Shown: positions 6,389 to 14,484 of the stretch, piece after piece
How the letters are laid out: every line of letters starts with the position of its first letter
Numbering within the stretch: the stretch's first letter is position 1
DNA from: Avoscillospira sp045530865
GTDB taxonomy: Bacteria > Bacillota > Clostridia > Oscillospirales > Oscillospiraceae
DNA length: 31,081 nucleotides
Direction of reading: 5' to 3'
NCBI GenBank assembly: GCA_045530865.1
Contig: JAZSCX010000129.1
Location: 1 to 31,081, forward strand
Position numbers and translations under genes: made by a program
The notes under the pieces: model-generated
Seen by the model: only the letters and a program-made list of their open reading frames with translations
Told to the model about the DNA's origin: nothing
Database searches by the model: none

Positions 6389-7262
6389 TATCGGTTATTT
6401 ACTGCGGGAGGGCATCAAGGGCGTGTTTCTGCACGGCTTTATGTCCTTTGCCGCCATCTGGGTCACGGTGGCCTGCCTGCTGATCATGGGTACCTTTGGC
6501 CTGGTTCTGTATAATCTCAATGAAATGATTCTCGATCTGGAAAAAGACAATGAGGTGCTGGTCTATATTGACGAGACCTACTCCGAGGCGGAGGCCAAGA
6601 GTGTCGGCTCCCGGATCAATATGATCACCAATGTGTTCAACGCCAAATTTGTCTCCCGGGAGCAGGCTCTGGTAGAATTTATTGAAGAACAGCAGGATGA
6701 AGAACTGTTCGAGGGTCTGGAATCCTCCACCTTCCGGGATCGCTATGTGATCTCCCTGGTCAACAATAAGCTCATGCGCCAGACCTGTCAGGATCTGGAA
6801 AACATCTCTGGTGTGGCGGAAATCGTGGCCCACTATGAGATTCAGGAGGGCTTTGAGACCATCCAGAACATTCTGAACATGGCTGCGTTTATTATTATTG
6901 TCGTTCTGTTTGTGGTCTCCATGCTGATCATTTCCAATACGGTCAAGCTGGCGCTTTATGACCGCAAGGAGGAGATCGGCATCATGAAGATGGTGGGCGC
7001 CACCAACGGCTTTATCCGCTGGCCCTTTGTGGTGGAAGGCTTTATTCTGGGCGTCACCGCGTCTCTGCTGGCATTTTTCCTGCAGTGGGGTCTGTATGAC
7101 TTCCTGCAGAAACAGATTTTGAAGATGGATACCCTGCAGCTGTTCACCATGATCCCCTTCCGGGAGGTCATTGAACTGGTGGCTGTGGCCTATGCCATCG
7201 TGGGTTTCCTGGTGGGTGTAGTCGGCAGTATGCTGTCTATCCGCAAGTTCCTGAAAGTATAA
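6375..7262 (+). CDS. ftsX: Cell division permease FtsX
   Basis: A 295-residue four-helix membrane protein. TM1 is near residues 20-45, an extracellular domain follows (about 55-165, containing VLVYIDETYSEAEAKSVGSR), then three C-terminal helices (about 172-200, 220-245 and 265-290) with the FtsX motif LALYDRKEEIGIMKMVGATNGFIRWPF. It transmits ATP-driven conformational change from FtsE to a cell-wall hydrolase. ATG 6375 lies inside the end of ftsE; longer in-frame readings start within ftsE and lack family support. The M23 hydrolase gene follows after 12 bp, so the probable partner is encoded next door. Confidence 0.97.
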   Translation: MKKNNIGYLLREGIKGVFLHGFMSFAAIWVTVACLLIMGTFGLVLYNLNEMILDLEKDNEVLVYIDETYSEAEAKSVGSRINMITNVFNAKFVSREQALVEFIEEQQDEELFEGLESSTFRDRYVISLVNNKLMRQTCQDLENISGVAEIVAHYEIQEGFETIQNILNMAAFIIIVVLFVVSMLIISNTVKLALYDRKEEIGIMKMVGATNGFIRWPFVVEGFILGVTASLLAFFLQWGLYDFLQKQILKMDTLQLFTMIPFREVIELVAVAYAIVGFLVGVVGSMLSIRKFLKV

Positions 7263-7274
7263 CTGGGAGTAATT

Positions 7275-8552
7275 ATGAACCAAAACAAGAAAAAACCCGA
7301 TAAGAGAGCGTTGATTGTGCGGATCGTGTGCGTGGCGCTGTGTCTGCTGATGCTGATTCTGCTGCTGGCCAATGCGATCATGATCGCCACCGCCAAGTCC
7401 TCCAAGGAGCTGAAGAAAGAGCTGGAGGCTCTGAAAAACGAGGCGCAGGAGATCATCAATGCCGGTCTGGAGCTTCAGAAGGAGCTGGATGCCAACGCAT
7501 CGGAAAAGCAGACCGTGATTGAGCAGAAAAGCGCCATCGACCGCCAGATCTATTATACGGAACTGGAGATTCAGAATGCCAAAGCGCAGATCCAGAGCTA
7601 CAGTCTGCTGATTGCGGAAAAGCAGTCCGAGCTGGAAGCTACCATGGAAAAGCAGGCACAAATGACGGCAACCTATAAAGCCCGCCTTCGCGCCATGGAG
7701 GAGACCGGCTCCATTTCTTACTGGTCCATTCTCTTCAAGGCCAACAGCTTTTCCGATCTTCTCAGCCGCATCAATTCCATCCGCGAGGTGGCAGAGGCTG
7801 ACCAGCGGATGCTGCGGGACATCAAGGCTATGGCAGATTCCGTTGCGGAGGACCGTCTGGCGCTGGAGGAAGAACTGGCAGCCCAGCAGGAGGCCATGAC
7901 GCTTCTGGCAGAAAAGGAAGCACAGTTGGAGCTGCAGCGGAAAGAAGCCGATGCGTTGCTGCTGGAGCTGAAGGTTCAGTCCGACAATCTGACGGAAGAA
8001 TTCCTTGCCAATGAGGAAGCAGAGGCAGAAGCCCGTGCTGCAGTCATGGAGGCCCAGAAGGAATATGAAAAAGCCCTCTCTGCCGAGGAGGCTGCCCGTC
8101 TGGCGGAGCTGAACAAGAATAATGCTGCCGGCGGCGGTTCCGGCTCTTCCGGTAAGGGCAGTACATCCGGCTTTTCCAGTCCGCTGAATTATCTGAACGT
8201 CACCTGTGCCTATGGTTGGCGAATCCATCCCATCTGGGGTGACCGTCGGTTCCACTCCGGTGTGGACCTGGCAGGTAATCAGGGCGATCCCATCTATGCC
8301 ATTGCTGCCGGTACCGTCACCTCTGCCTATTATAATGAGGCCAACGGCTACATGGTGGCTCTGAGCCACGGAGGCGGCTACGGCAGCCTGTACGCCCATA
8401 TGACCGGCCTGATCGTGTCCGCCGGCCAGTATGTGACGGAGGGGCAGGTCATCGGCTATGTGGGTTCCACCGGCTGGTCCACAGGCCCCCACCTGCATTT
8501 TGAGATTCATTACAACGGAAACACGGTCAATCCCATGCAGTACGTCGGATAA
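7275..8552 (+). CDS. EnvC-like murein hydrolase / activator (M23 peptidase, coiled coil)
   Basis: A 425-residue secreted or anchored protein. It has an N-terminal hydrophobic segment (about 15-38), long coiled coils (about 40-275, rich in Glu, Gln, Ala and Leu), a Gly/Ser linker (about 285-300) and a C-terminal M23/LytM domain. Zinc-site residues are all present: H327 and D331 (HSGVD), H375 (YAH) and H406-x-H408 (HLHFE). This suggests an active endopeptidase and not a degenerate activator. The arrangement ftsE-ftsX-hydrolase parallels FtsEX-EnvC of E. coli and FtsEX-CwlO/PcsB of Firmicutes, where FtsEX activates the coiled-coil protein at the septum or sidewall. No terminator with T-tract follows, so transcription may continue into the S41 protease gene. 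Confidence 0.93.
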   Translation: MNQNKKKPDKRALIVRIVCVALCLLMLILLLANAIMIATAKSSKELKKELEALKNEAQEIINAGLELQKELDANASEKQTVIEQKSAIDRQIYYTELEIQNAKAQIQSYSLLIAEKQSELEATMEKQAQMTATYKARLRAMEETGSISYWSILFKANSFSDLLSRINSIREVAEADQRMLRDIKAMADSVAEDRLALEEELAAQQEAMTLLAEKEAQLELQRKEADALLLELKVQSDNLTEEFLANEEAEAEARAAVMEAQKEYEKALSAEEAARLAELNKNNAAGGGSGSSGKGSTSGFSSPLNYLNVTCAYGWRIHPIWGDRRFHSGVDLAGNQGDPIYAIAAGTVTSAYYNEANGYMVALSHGGGYGSLYAHMTGLIVSAGQYVTEGQVIGYVGSTGWSTGPHLHFEIHYNGNTVNPMQYVG

Positions 8553-8562
8553 GACCACGCAT

Positions 8563-8584
8563 CAGACGGCCTTCGGGCCGTCTG
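8563..8584 (+). terminator. UUCG-loop hairpin between the M23 and S41 genes (attenuator candidate)
   Basis: CAGACGGCC (8563-8571), TTCG, GGCCGTCTG (8576-8584) is a perfect 9-bp stem with an ultra-stable UUCG tetraloop. No T-tract follows (TGCCCATATT). It may be a partial terminator or an mRNA-stabilising element between the two genes. Confidence 0.5.
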
Positions 8585-8614
8585 TGCCCATATTCCGGGG
8601 AGAGGAGCATTTCC

Positions 8615-9811
8615 TTGAATAAAACGGTAAAAACAGTTTTGATCATTGGCGGCTTTCTTCTGACCGCAGTGGTCGCCTGCTTTGGTACCCTGTTTTTTGT
8701 GGGAATCACCCAGGCGTATCAGGAGGGGGCCAATCCGGTCTACCGGAAGGTGACGGAGCTGCAGAATTATCTGGATTCTTATTTTATTGGTGACTATGAC
8801 CCCGAAACGGTGATGACGGCGGCGGGTGACGGTGCGGCAACAGCCATGATCGAGGCAACCGGTGACCGCTGGAGCTATTACATCAGTGCCGCCGATATGG
8901 CAGCCTACGAAGAGGCCATGGCCAATGAATATGTGGGCGTGGGCATGACGGTGCAAAAGAACGACGAAGGGATTCTTATCACCTCCGTAACGAAAAACGG
9001 CCCCGCTTGGAACAGCGGCATCCTGCCCGATGATATTGTGACCCAAATCGAGGACACTTCCACATTGGACCTGACATTGGAGGAAGCGGTGGCTCTGGTG
9101 CGCGGAAAAGCAGGCACCAAGGTGCGCTTTGTGATTCTGCGGAATGGTGTTTCCACGGAGTACATCCTGACCCGTGCGGCGATCGTTGCGGAGGTCGCTG
9201 TGGGACGGATGCTGGAAGGGAATATCGGCTATATCAAGGTGGCGAACTTCGATGCCCATTGTGCCGAGCAGACCCTTGCTTGTGTAGAAGAACTGATGGC
9301 ACAGGGTGCGGAAGCGCTTTTGTTTGATATGCGCTTCAACGGCGGCGGCATGAAGGATGAGATGGTGGCGATTCTCGATGCACTTCTGCCGGAGGGTGAG
9401 CTGTTCCGCAGTGTGGACTATGCCGGCAAGGTGGACTTGGATACTTCCGATGCGGCCTGCATTGAGCTGCCTATGGCAGTGATGGTCAATGAGGACTCCT
9501 ACTCCGCCGCGGAATTTTTTGCGGCAGCCCTGCAGGAATATGGTGCTGCCGAGGTTGTGGGCGTGCAGACCTCCGGCAAGGGAAACTTCCAGTATACGCT
9601 TCCTCTCAGCGACGGTTCCGGTGTGGCGCTGTCCGTGGGCAAGTACTTTACCCCTTCCGGAAAGAGCCTGACGGATGTGGGCATCACCCCCGATGTGGAA
9701 GTGGATCTGACCTATGAGGACTACGAGGCCCTGTACTACGGCCAGCTGAATGAGACCGAGGATGAGCAGCTGCAGGCTGCCATCGAAGTGCTTCTGATGA
9801 AAATCTCTTGA
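8615..9811 (+). CDS. S41 family C-terminal processing peptidase (CtpA/CtpB-like)
   Basis: A 398-residue protein with an N-terminal membrane anchor (about 5-30), a PDZ domain (about 95-180, with YVGVGMTVQKND and GPAWNSGILPDDIV) and an S41 protease domain. The catalytic serine is S297 in NEDSYSAAEFF and the general base is K322 in QTSGKGNFQ; the 25-residue spacing equals that of E. coli Tsp (S430/K455). Substrates are unknown; such proteases trim secreted cell-envelope proteins, and its place after the M23 hydrolase suggests division-hydrolase turnover (inference). The start is TTG at 8615, supported by AGGAG (8603-8607) seven bases upstream. The stop codon is embedded in the greA promoter. Confidence 0.93.
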   Translation: MNKTVKTVLIIGGFLLTAVVACFGTLFFVGITQAYQEGANPVYRKVTELQNYLDSYFIGDYDPETVMTAAGDGAATAMIEATGDRWSYYISAADMAAYEEAMANEYVGVGMTVQKNDEGILITSVTKNGPAWNSGILPDDIVTQIEDTSTLDLTLEEAVALVRGKAGTKVRFVILRNGVSTEYILTRAAIVAEVAVGRMLEGNIGYIKVANFDAHCAEQTLACVEELMAQGAEALLFDMRFNGGGMKDEMVAILDALLPEGELFRSVDYAGKVDLDTSDAACIELPMAVMVNEDSYSAAEFFAAALQEYGAAEVVGVQTSGKGNFQYTLPLSDGSGVALSVGKYFTPSGKSLTDVGITPDVEVDLTYEDYEALYYGQLNETEDEQLQAAIEVLLMKIS

Positions 9812-9837
9812 CAGATACAACCTCTTGTGTCTATAAT
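9808..9837 (+). promoter_or_regulatory. Consensus sigma-A promoter of greA, with dyad in spacer
   Basis: A perfect TTGACA (9808-9813) and perfect TATAAT (9832-9837) are separated by 18 bp. The -35 box overlaps the S41 stop codon (9809-9811). The spacer is almost entirely an imperfect dyad, AGATACAA (9813-9820)-CCTC-TTGTGTCT (9825-9832), which could be an operator. The start of transcription is expected near 9844. Confidence 0.88.
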
Positions 9838-9882
9838 ATAGGCTTAGTATGGAATACCCATAAACCGGAAAGAAGGATCGAC

Positions 9883-10356
9883 ATGGCGAAAGAATTTAAG
9901 ATTACCAGTGCCCGGCTGCAGGAGCTGGAAACCGAACTGAATTACCTCAAGACAACCCGTGAAAAGGAAGTGGCGGAGCTGATTAAGGAAGCCCGTTCCT
10001 TTGGCGACCTGTCTGAGAACAGCGAATACGATGAAGCCAAGAACGAGCAGGCCAAGCTCTACGGCCGCATTGCGGAAGTAGAAAACATTTTGGCCAATGC
10101 CGTTATTATTGAAGAGAATGACGAACCTGCCGGCCATGTAGGTTTGGGCTGCCGTGTCCGCGTGCTGGATCTGGAGCTGGAAGAGGAAGAGGAATATACC
10201 ATTGTCGGTTCTCAGGAGGCCGATCCCATGAACTACCGCATCTCTGACGATTCTCCCTTTGGCCGTGCCATGACCGGCAAGACCGTGGGCGATGAAGTGG
10301 AAGTGGAAGCACCGGTGGGCATACTGCGGTTCCGTATCCTGAATGTAGAAAAATAA
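9883..10356 (+). CDS. greA: Transcription elongation factor GreA
   Basis: A 157-residue protein of standard GreA length. The N-terminal coiled coil (about 1-75) carries the tip acidic residues in ARSFGDLSENSEYDEAK, needed to stimulate RNA polymerase cleavage of backtracked RNA. The C-terminal FKBP-like domain (about 80-157) ends with SPFGRAMTGKTVGDEVEVEA. ATG 9883 follows AGAAGGAT (9870-9877); an in-frame ATG-less extension to 9808 runs through the promoter and is rejected. The gene has its own strong promoter and a hairpin after its stop, so it is likely monocistronic. Confidence 0.97.
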   Translation: MAKEFKITSARLQELETELNYLKTTREKEVAELIKEARSFGDLSENSEYDEAKNEQAKLYGRIAEVENILANAVIIEENDEPAGHVGLGCRVRVLDLELEEEEEYTIVGSQEADPMNYRISDDSPFGRAMTGKTVGDEVEVEAPVGILRFRILNVEK

Positions 10357-10364
10357 TCCCATCC

Positions 10365-10402
10365 GGGGGACGTCCGCAAGGCCGTCCCCCTATGCTGTTT
10401 TT
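10365..10402 (+). terminator. Terminator after greA
   Basis: GGGGGACG (10365-10372) pairs with CGTCCCCC (10383-10390), with an inner CC-GCAA-GG extension after one mismatch, then TATGCTG and TTTTT (10398-10402). The T-tract is set back seven bases, so efficiency may be partial. Confidence 0.75.
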
Positions 10403-10431
10403 CATAGAATTCGGAAAGAGAGGGGCGCATT

Positions 10432-11808
10432 GTGCGGCGGATTCAGAAATATTTACATCGTTTTCGGCGGTTTTTTGGACGTTTTACGCCCATGCAGACC
10501 ATTGTTCTGGTGTTTCTGGCGATCATTCTGGTCGGTTCCGGTCTGTTGATGCTGCCGATTTCGGCGAAAACCCGGGAAACGACCCCGTTTTTGACGGCAC
10601 TTTTTACTGCCACCTCCTGCACCTGTGTCACCGGTCTGTCGCTGGTGGATACAGGAACCTACTGGTCGTCTTTCGGACAGGCTGTTATGCTGTGCCTGAT
10701 TCAGACCGGCGGTCTGGGCTTCATGACCATTGTAACCCTGTTTTTCACGATGATGCACCGGCGCATTGGTCTGCGGGAACGGCTGGTCATGGCGCAGAGC
10801 CTGGGCATGGAAGATCTCAATGCCATTGTTTCCATGGTGAAAAAGGTGCTGTTGCGTACGCTCATCGTGGAAGGCGTCGGTGCGGTGCTGCTGACGGTCC
10901 GCTTCTGCTTTCAGATGCCCTTCGGGAAGGCTCTTTGGTGGGGTGTGTTTCATTCCGTTTCTGCCTTCTGCAATGCCGGCTTTGATATTATGGGCCATGT
11001 GGAGGCAGGCGGCAGCCTGATGATGTATACCACCGACTGGACGGTCAATGCTGTTCTGATCGGTCTGATCGTTGTCAGCGGTCTGGGCTTCTTTGTCTGG
11101 GACGATATACTGAAAAACCGCTGGTTCCGAAAGCTCAGTGTCTATTCCCGTCTGGTGCTGACCATGACTTTGTTTCTGCTTTTGGGCGGCGGCATGCTGT
11201 TTGCAGTGCTGGAATGGAACAACCCGGCGACTCTTGGCGGACTGAACGTGGGCGAAAAGCTGCTGGCTGCGGCATTCCAGTCGGTGACCACCAGAACGGC
11301 GGGCTTTTATATGATCCCACAGGGTGATCTGACCGGGGCATCCAAGGCAGTGACCGATGTGCTGATGTTTATCGGCGGCTCCAGCGGCTCCACAGCCGGC
11401 GGCACCAAAACCGTGACCGTTGCGGTGCTGGTGCTCTCTGTGGTGGCATCCGCCCGGGGTCGCAGCCGTGTTACGGTGTTCCGGCGTACGGTGCAGCCGA
11501 GGCAGATCAGCGATGCTGTTGCGGTGGTGGGCATGATGTTTGCTGCCGCTTTTGCCAGTGCCGTGTATCTGTCCGCAGCCAATGGACTGGCTTTTGCGGA
11601 CTGTATCTATGAAACCATCTCCGCCATTGCCACGGTGGGTCTTTCCACAGGCCTGACTGCATCGGTGGATGTGATATCGAAGTTTCTATTGATCATTCTG
11701 ATGTTCTTTGGACGTGTGGGCGTCATGACCATCAGTTTGGGCTTCCTCCTGTCCAATCGGACGGAGGAGCGGTATCAATGGGCGGAAACGAAGCTTTTGA
11801 TCGGATAA
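10432..11808 (+). CDS. ktrB: Potassium uptake channel subunit KtrB/TrkH
   Basis: A 458-residue membrane protein made of four M1-P-M2 repeats, as in TrkH/KtrB potassium channels. Each P-loop is recognisable: SCTCVTGLS, HSVSAFCNAGFD, TTRTAGFY and ATVGLSTGL, each holding the selectivity-filter glycine. It moves K+ (or Na+-coupled K+) across the cytoplasmic membrane under gating by the KtrA/TrkA ring. The GTG start at 10432 is preceded by GAGAGGGG with suitable spacing; the next in-frame ATG (10492) would remove a basic N-terminal tail. The regulatory subunit is encoded 13 bp downstream, forming a two-gene uptake unit. Confidence 0.95.
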   Translation: MRRIQKYLHRFRRFFGRFTPMQTIVLVFLAIILVGSGLLMLPISAKTRETTPFLTALFTATSCTCVTGLSLVDTGTYWSSFGQAVMLCLIQTGGLGFMTIVTLFFTMMHRRIGLRERLVMAQSLGMEDLNAIVSMVKKVLLRTLIVEGVGAVLLTVRFCFQMPFGKALWWGVFHSVSAFCNAGFDIMGHVEAGGSLMMYTTDWTVNAVLIGLIVVSGLGFFVWDDILKNRWFRKLSVYSRLVLTMTLFLLLGGGMLFAVLEWNNPATLGGLNVGEKLLAAAFQSVTTRTAGFYMIPQGDLTGASKAVTDVLMFIGGSSGSTAGGTKTVTVAVLVLSVVASARGRSRVTVFRRTVQPRQISDAVAVVGMMFAAAFASAVYLSAANGLAFADCIYETISAIATVGLSTGLTASVDVISKFLLIILMFFGRVGVMTISLGFLLSNRTEERYQWAETKLLIG

Positions 11809-11821
11809 GGAGGGAAAGTCT

Positions 11822-12475
11822 GTGAAATCATATCTGGTAATCGGCATGGGACGTTTTGGCTCCACTGTGGCACTGCGTCTGCGGGAACTGGGCTGCGAGG
11901 TGCTGATCATGGATGGTGTTTCGGAGAATGTGCAGCGGCTGGCAGATCGGGTCACCCATGCGGTGGTGGGCGATGCGCGGGATGAAGACGTGCTCCGCTC
12001 TCTGGGTGTGCAGAATTTTGATTGCGCCATTGTTGCCATCGGTGAGGATCTGGCTGCCAGCATTCTGATTACGCTGAATTTGAAATCCCTTGGTGTCCCG
12101 CAGGTCATCTGCAAGGCGCCCAATGAGCTTTATAAGCGGGCACTGGAAAAGGTGGGCGCCGACCGGGTTGTGATTCCTGAACGGGAAATGGGTGTGAAGC
12201 TGGCGCAAAATCTGGTTTCCTCCTCTGTGCTGGATTACATCGAGCTTTCCCGGGAGTGCGGCATTGCCGAGATCGTAACGCCTGCCGGCTGGGTGGGCAA
12301 ATCGGTACGGGAGCTGAATGTCCGCGCCAAATACGGCGTTAATATCATTGCCCTTCGGAATGAATCCTCCGACAGCATTGTGGTCAATCTGGGGCCGGAA
12401 TACGTGCTGAAAAAGACGGATGTGATGGTCATTCTGGGCAATAACGATGACCTGCTGCAGGTGCAGAAGCTATGA
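11822..12475 (+). CDS. ktrA: Potassium channel regulatory subunit KtrA/TrkA
   Basis: A 217-residue cytoplasmic protein with an RCK/TrkA_N Rossmann domain (about 1-130; nucleotide motif GMGRFG at 8-13 and acidic residue D29) and a TrkA_C domain (about 140-217). It forms the ring that gates KtrB in response to ATP/ADP or NAD(H), and TrkA_C domains often bind cyclic di-AMP in Firmicutes. The start is GTG at 11822 with GGAGGG (about 11809-11815). The stop overlaps the ATG of the next gene (ATGA), so translation is coupled to the methyltransferase. Confidence 0.95.
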   Translation: MKSYLVIGMGRFGSTVALRLRELGCEVLIMDGVSENVQRLADRVTHAVVGDARDEDVLRSLGVQNFDCAIVAIGEDLAASILITLNLKSLGVPQVICKAPNELYKRALEKVGADRVVIPEREMGVKLAQNLVSSSVLDYIELSRECGIAEIVTPAGWVGKSVRELNVRAKYGVNIIALRNESSDSIVVNLGPEYVLKKTDVMVILGNNDDLLQVQKL

Positions 12476-13230
12476 TGCGGGAACGAATCACCAGTCGGAA
12501 GAACCCGCTGCTGCAGCATGTCCGCAAGCTGCTGACCACCCGAAGCTACCGGGAAAGCTGCGGAGAATTTGCCGCCGATGGCGTCAAGCTGCTGGCGGAA
12601 GCAGTCAAATGGGCGCCCCAGACCCTGCGGACGGTGCTGGTTACGGAAAAACTGGAAGTGGGGCAGCTGCCGGCGCAGGTACGTCTGGTGGAGATCCCTG
12701 AGGATATCATGGAGCAGATCTCGCCCATGGAAACGCCGCAGGGAGCGCTGTTTACCTGTGCGCTGCCGGAGCAGGAAACCTTTGTGCCGGCGGAGCAGAT
12801 GCTGGTGCTGGATGGGATTCAGGATCCCGGTAATCTGGGTACCATGCTGCGGACGGCCGACGCGCTGGAGCTTCCTCTGGTGCTGACGCCGGGCTGTGCC
12901 GATGCCTATAACCCCAAGACAGTCCGTGCCGCCATGGGCGCGGTGTTCCGCAATCCCCCCAAACGGACAAGCCATGCGGAATTGCTGGAGGCCTGCAGAA
13001 AGCAGGGGATTCCGCTGTATGTTACGGCACTTTCTCCCCGGGCGGTGGATCTGCGGCAGGCGGATCTCCATCGTGCCGCCATGGTCATCGGCAGCGAAGG
13101 CCGTGGTGTGGGAGAGTTTTTCCTGACCCATGCGGATCGGGAACTGATCATTCCCATGAATGAGCGGTGCGAATCCCTCAATGCCGCCATTGCGGCAGCT
13201 ATTGTGATGTGGGAGATGAAAAAAGCATAG
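12472..13230 (+). CDS. SpoU/TrmH-family RNA 2'-O-methyltransferase
   Basis: A 252-residue protein with an N-terminal substrate-binding domain (about 1-95, starting RITSRKNPLLQHVRKL) and a SPOUT methyltransferase domain. The three SpoU motifs are present: VLDGIQDPGNLGTMLRTADA (about 110), VIGSEGRGV (about 203) and IPMNERCESLNAAIAAAI near the C-terminus. It uses S-adenosylmethionine to methylate a ribose in rRNA or tRNA; the target is not predictable, and B. subtilis YsgA and RlmB are relatives. It overlaps ktrA by four bases (ATG ATG at 12472/12475 are both possible) and is followed after 16 bp by dprA. Confidence 0.92.
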   Translation: MMRERITSRKNPLLQHVRKLLTTRSYRESCGEFAADGVKLLAEAVKWAPQTLRTVLVTEKLEVGQLPAQVRLVEIPEDIMEQISPMETPQGALFTCALPEQETFVPAEQMLVLDGIQDPGNLGTMLRTADALELPLVLTPGCADAYNPKTVRAAMGAVFRNPPKRTSHAELLEACRKQGIPLYVTALSPRAVDLRQADLHRAAMVIGSEGRGVGEFFLTHADRELIIPMNERCESLNAAIAAAIVMWEMKKA

Positions 13231-13246
13231 AAATAGAGGTGAGGAA

Positions 13247-14482
13247 ATGCTGAAATACTGGATCTGGCTGACCGGCAGAAAGGGTCTGGGTACCCGTGGT
13301 ATTCAGCTGATTATGCAGCATTTTTCCTCACCGGAAGCAGCTTATTTTGCAAAGCCGGAGGAATACGAGGCAATCAAAGGACTTCGCGATCCGGAAGCTT
13401 TGCACGATAAGGATCTGAACGAAGCGGAGAAAATTCTCCGGGACTGTCAGGAGAAGGGTGTTTCCATTGTGACCATGCAGGATGCGGCCTATCCCCGGCG
13501 GCTGCTGGCCATGGAGGATCCCCCTGCGGTGCTCTATTATAAAGGTGTGCTGCCGGATATCAACGGGCCGGTGATCGGCGTGGTCGGTACGAGGCATGCC
13601 TCTCTTTACGGAATGAAGCAGGCCCGCCGTATGGGCTACGGCCTGTCCCACTGTGGTGCGGTGGTGGTCTCCGGTGGTGCCAAAGGTGTGGATACGGAGG
13701 CCATGCGGGGCGCATTGCTGGGCGGCAGTCCTGTGGTGGCAGTGCTTGGCTGCGGTGTGGATGTGGTCTATCCCGCCGAAAACCGGAGCCTGTTCCGGGA
13801 TGTGGAAAACCGGGGCTGTCTCATCAGCGAATATCCCCCGGGGACCGGTCCCAGATCCGAACATTTTCCTGTGAGAAACCGGATCATCAGCGGTTTGAGT
13901 TTGGGCGTGCTGGTGGTGGAGGCGCCTGCCAGGAGCGGTGCGCTGATCACTGCCGAGCGGGCGCTGGATCAGGGCAGAGATGTGTTCGCCCTGCCTGCCA
14001 ATGTGGATCAGCCCAGCGGAGACGGTAATCTGCAGCTTTTGCGGGACGGCGCCATTCTGGTGCGGGATCCCTGGGAGATCCTGCAGGAATATGAGCGGCA
14101 GTTTCCGGAAACCGTGGAAAACCGGGACTGCAGCGGCTGGGATTCCGGTACGCAAATCGTGCAGCCGGAGCGGGAGCAGATGCCTGTTTCTGCCCCAAAG
14201 CGAAAGACCTCCGACAAAAAAGCCATTGACAAGGAAAAAAACAGGAATTATATTGATGCAAAGAAGATCATGGGGACGCTCTCACCGGAAGAGCAGCAGC
14301 TTGCTGCGCTTTTAGAGGCAGGCCCTGTTCATATTGACGCCCTTTCGGAACAGATGCAGCAGCCGGCAGGCTGTGTGCTGGCACTGATGACCATGCTGGA
14401 GGTCAAGGGCTATATCCAGCGTTTGCCCGGGCGTGTGTTTTCGCTGGCATGGGCAGAGAATCCGTCTGAAGGAGCAAATTAG
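13247..14482 (+). CDS. dprA: DNA-processing protein DprA
   Basis: A 411-residue DprA/Smf. An N-terminal SAM-like helix region (about 1-60) precedes the Rossmann/SLOG core (about 65-285) with GTRHASLYG, VVVSGGAKGVDTEA, SEYPPGTGPRSEHFPVRNR, RSGALITAERALDQGRDVFALP and GNLQLLRDGA. A lysine-rich linker (about 315-345) follows, then a winged-helix domain (about 350-405). DprA loads RecA on incoming single-stranded DNA during natural transformation, though it is widely kept in non-competent bacteria; no other competence gene is in this window. It precedes topA, the conserved Firmicutes dprA-topA-trmFO order. GAGGTGAGG lies before ATG 13247. Confidence 0.96.
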   Translation: MLKYWIWLTGRKGLGTRGIQLIMQHFSSPEAAYFAKPEEYEAIKGLRDPEALHDKDLNEAEKILRDCQEKGVSIVTMQDAAYPRRLLAMEDPPAVLYYKGVLPDINGPVIGVVGTRHASLYGMKQARRMGYGLSHCGAVVVSGGAKGVDTEAMRGALLGGSPVVAVLGCGVDVVYPAENRSLFRDVENRGCLISEYPPGTGPRSEHFPVRNRIISGLSLGVLVVEAPARSGALITAERALDQGRDVFALPANVDQPSGDGNLQLLRDGAILVRDPWEILQEYERQFPETVENRDCSGWDSGTQIVQPEREQMPVSAPKRKTSDKKAIDKEKNRNYIDAKKIMGTLSPEEQQLAALLEAGPVHIDALSEQMQQPAGCVLALMTMLEVKGYIQRLPGRVFSLAWAENPSEGAN

Positions 14483-14484
14483 GA

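Noticed and set aside
6399..8558. Minus-strand open frame of 719 codons antisense to ftsX and the M23 gene
   Set aside because: Both plus-strand genes have intact catalytic or family motifs; the antisense frame shows none.
13247..14482. dprA next to DUF1273 (both SLOG folds) as a sign of a defence or nucleotide-signalling island
   Set aside because: They are 10 kb apart, dprA is in its conserved dprA-topA-trmFO setting, and no effector gene is near DUF1273.
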